From Bacteroidales bacterium (GTDB lineage Bacteria; Bacteroidota; Bacteroidia; Bacteroidales; Muribaculaceae), in NCBI GenBank assembly GCA_004553095.1, contig SFMJ01000067.1:1-8438 (forward strand): a DNA stretch of 8,438 nucleotides, read 5' to 3'. The notes beneath the pieces were generated by a model. The model was given only the letters and a program-made list of their open reading frames with translations. It was not told the origin of the DNA and made no database searches. This document shows, one piece after another, positions 6,949-8,438 of the stretch. The first letter of the stretch is position 1. Every line of letters begins with the position of its first letter. The translations under genes and the position numbers were made by a program.

Positions 6949-8438
6949 AAGAGGGAGATCAATACAGCAAATTGACACCCGCAGAGAAAGAGGCGCCGAC
7001 ACAAGACACTGCCAACATCAACTGTCGGGAACTTCTCGACGTTATGATGGCGAAGGGTGTGGAGACCTTGGTGATCTCCCCCGGGAGTCGCAATGCTCCG
7101 TTGCTGATCGGCGCGGCGGCGCGCCCTGAACTGCGCAAGATCATCATCACCGACGAACGCACGGCAGCCTTCACCGCCCTCGGCATCGGGATGGTGACCG
7201 GACGCCCCGTAGGACTTATCTGCACCTCCGGTACGGCGCTCTACAACTATGCCCCGGCTGTGGCTGAGGCTTTCTATCAGCATGTACCTCTGATAGTTAT
7301 CACCGCCGACCGCCCCGCGCAATGGATCGACCAGGATGACTCCCAGACCTTGAAACAGTTTGGTGCCTTACAGAATATTGTGAAGCGAAGTTATGACATA
7401 TATGCCGAGATCGGCATGACCACCCCCTGCGCCAACAGAGTCTACGAAACGGAACGGGAATGGTATGTCAACCGCATCGCCAACGAAGCCATCAACGTAG
7501 CCACCTCTTCCCTACCGGGCCCGGTGCATATCAATATGCAATTCGCCGAGCCCCTCAACGAGACAGTGGCATATCGACCGAAAAAGCCTCGAATAGTTTC
7601 ACGGATAGCCACCGACAGATCGGTCAGTCCGGAGGCTTTGAGAGAGATCTCATATCACTTACTGGATCGCCGGATTATGGTAGTCGCCGGGTTTATGCCT
7701 AAAGATCATAGACTGTTATTTGCTCTTAGAGATTTTGCCAAACTCAAGAATGTGACGTTGCTGAGCGAAACCATCTCCAATATCGACATAGATGAAGATA
7801 CATCTATGATAGACTCGATACTAACCCAACTCACCGAAGAAGAGCTCCGGGAATTGAGTCCTGATATGGTGATCTCAGTCGGCGGGGCTTTGGTGTCGCG
7901 TATACTCAAAGATTATATCCGACGCAATGACTGTGTGGAGCATTGGTCGCTTGGCGACACCGACATCTCGGTGGATTGCTTCCAACATCTTCATAAACAT
8001 ATCGATGTGGATCCGGCGAAATTTTTCGAGCAAGCCAAGGAAGATATCGACAAGATACTCATATTAGGGCAGAAATATAAATTTCCCGACTATCGCGAGA
8101 AGTGGCAGAAGAGACGTCATGAGATCCGATCGAAGAATGAGACATGGATCGCTGCGGCACCCTGGTCGGAACTTAAAGCCCTAAATGAAGTATATAGGTC
8201 TATACCGGCTGATTACAACCTCTTTATGTCGAACGGCACAAGTGTGAGGTATGGTCAGTTGCTGACACATCGGATACCCAATGCCTGCTATTGCAATCGA
8301 GGTGTGTCGGGCATCGATGGCACCAACGCTACGGCACTCGGTGGGGCTTTGGCATACTCGGGCGAGACACTCCTCATCACGGGAGATATGTCGTTCGGTT
8401 ATGCGCCCGACATAATGCGTCTTGCCGGGAAGGATAGC
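6945..8438 (+). CDS. menD: SEPHCHC synthase MenD (menaquinone synthesis), C-terminus cut by the window edge
   Basis: A thiamine-diphosphate enzyme joining 2-oxoglutarate and isochorismate to give 2-succinyl-5-enolpyruvyl-6-hydroxy-3-cyclohexene-1-carboxylate, the first committed step to menaquinone; cytoplasmic. The frame is open from ATG 6945 for 498 codons to the last base; the family is about 555 residues, so some 50-60 are missing. Motifs: VISPGSRNAPL (43-53), DERTAAFTALG (70-80) with the cofactor-activating glutamate E71, TSGTALYNYAPAVAEA (94-109), TADRPAQWIDQDDSQ (120-134), substrate arginines R435 (SVRYGQ) and R452 (NRGVSGIDGTNA), matching E. coli R395 and R413, and D481 in the metal/diphosphate motif GDMSFGY. 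About 25 N-terminal residues precede the conserved part, so a later start is possible, though no other in-frame ATG occurs before residue 34. Its ATG overlaps the fmt stop as ATGA, suggesting translational coupling. Confidence 0.96.
   Translation, partial: MKEGDQYSKLTPAEKEAPTQDTANINCRELLDVMMAKGVETLVISPGSRNAPLLIGAAARPELRKIIITDERTAAFTALGIGMVTGRPVGLICTSGTALYNYAPAVAEAFYQHVPLIVITADRPAQWIDQDDSQTLKQFGALQNIVKRSYDIYAEIGMTTPCANRVYETEREWYVNRIANEAINVATSSLPGPVHINMQFAEPLNETVAYRPKKPRIVSRIATDRSVSPEALREISYHLLDRRIMVVAGFMPKDHRLLFALRDFAKLKNVTLLSETISNIDIDEDTSMIDSILTQLTEEELRELSPDMVISVGGALVSRILKDYIRRNDCVEHWSLGDTDISVDCFQHLHKHIDVDPAKFFEQAKEDIDKILILGQKYKFPDYREKWQKRRHEIRSKNETWIAAAPWSELKALNEVYRSIPADYNLFMSNGTSVRYGQLLTHRIPNACYCNRGVSGIDGTNATALGGALAYSGETLLITGDMSFGYAPDIMRLAGKDS

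Noticed and set aside
6175..7322. Overlapping minus-strand open frames opposite fmt and the start of menD
   Set aside because: They lie wholly over conserved coding sequence, have no promoter match or recognisable protein motif, and are explained by codon bias on the plus strand.
7460..7702. An 80-codon plus-strand frame within menD
   Set aside because: menD is read in another frame through this region with conserved sequence on both sides; the small frame is a shadow, not a frameshift.
1..8438. A hidden defence system, mobile element, CRISPR array or RNA gene
   Set aside because: Every stretch above 71 bases is occupied by a recognised core gene; I saw no spaced repeats, transposase or integrase motifs, terminal inverted repeats or tRNA-like folds.

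Overview
This window is a compact run of six genes, all on the plus strand. It most likely comes from the chromosome of a Bacteroidota species, probably order Bacteroidales. Three things point there: (i) the only clear promoter matches the Bacteroidota housekeeping sigma pattern, TTTG followed about 20 bases later by TAnnTTTG; (ii) most starts lack a good Shine-Dalgarno and have A-rich or unremarkable leaders; (iii) the proteins, especially the ClC-family protein, Fmt and MenD, read like Bacteroidales members of their families (judged from memory, not from a search). Genus cannot be assigned.

Layout: nadE, glutamine-dependent NAD+ synthetase (11-1993); a 21-base gap holding a short heptad repeat; a TsaC/Sua5-type threonylcarbamoyl-AMP synthase (2015-2629); a 71-base intergenic region with the promoter (2642-2673); a membrane-bound initiating sugar transferase (2701-4128); a weak terminator-like hairpin; a ClC chloride channel/transporter with two C-terminal CBS domains (4167-5966); fmt, methionyl-tRNA formyltransferase (best start 5983, to 6948); and menD (6945 to the right edge, missing its C-terminal end). 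No gene-free stretch exceeds 71 bases. I see no tRNA, rRNA, CRISPR array, insertion sequence, integrase or phage gene.

How the genes relate: most are housekeeping genes: NAD+ supply, the tRNA t6A modification, formylation of initiator tRNA, and menaquinone synthesis. The sugar transferase and the ClC protein are envelope functions. nadE and the TsaC gene are probably one transcript starting left of the window. The promoter at 2642-2673 probably drives the sugar transferase, and through a possibly leaky hairpin also clc, fmt and menD; the last three are tightly packed, and fmt/menD overlap by four bases.

I did not find a new multi-gene system. The points most worth a second look are the ClC protein's Val at the usual internal proton-glutamate position, the initiating sugar transferase with no other glycan gene beside it, the fmt-menD overlap without an isochorismate synthase gene upstream, and a sharp drop in GC content inside menD.
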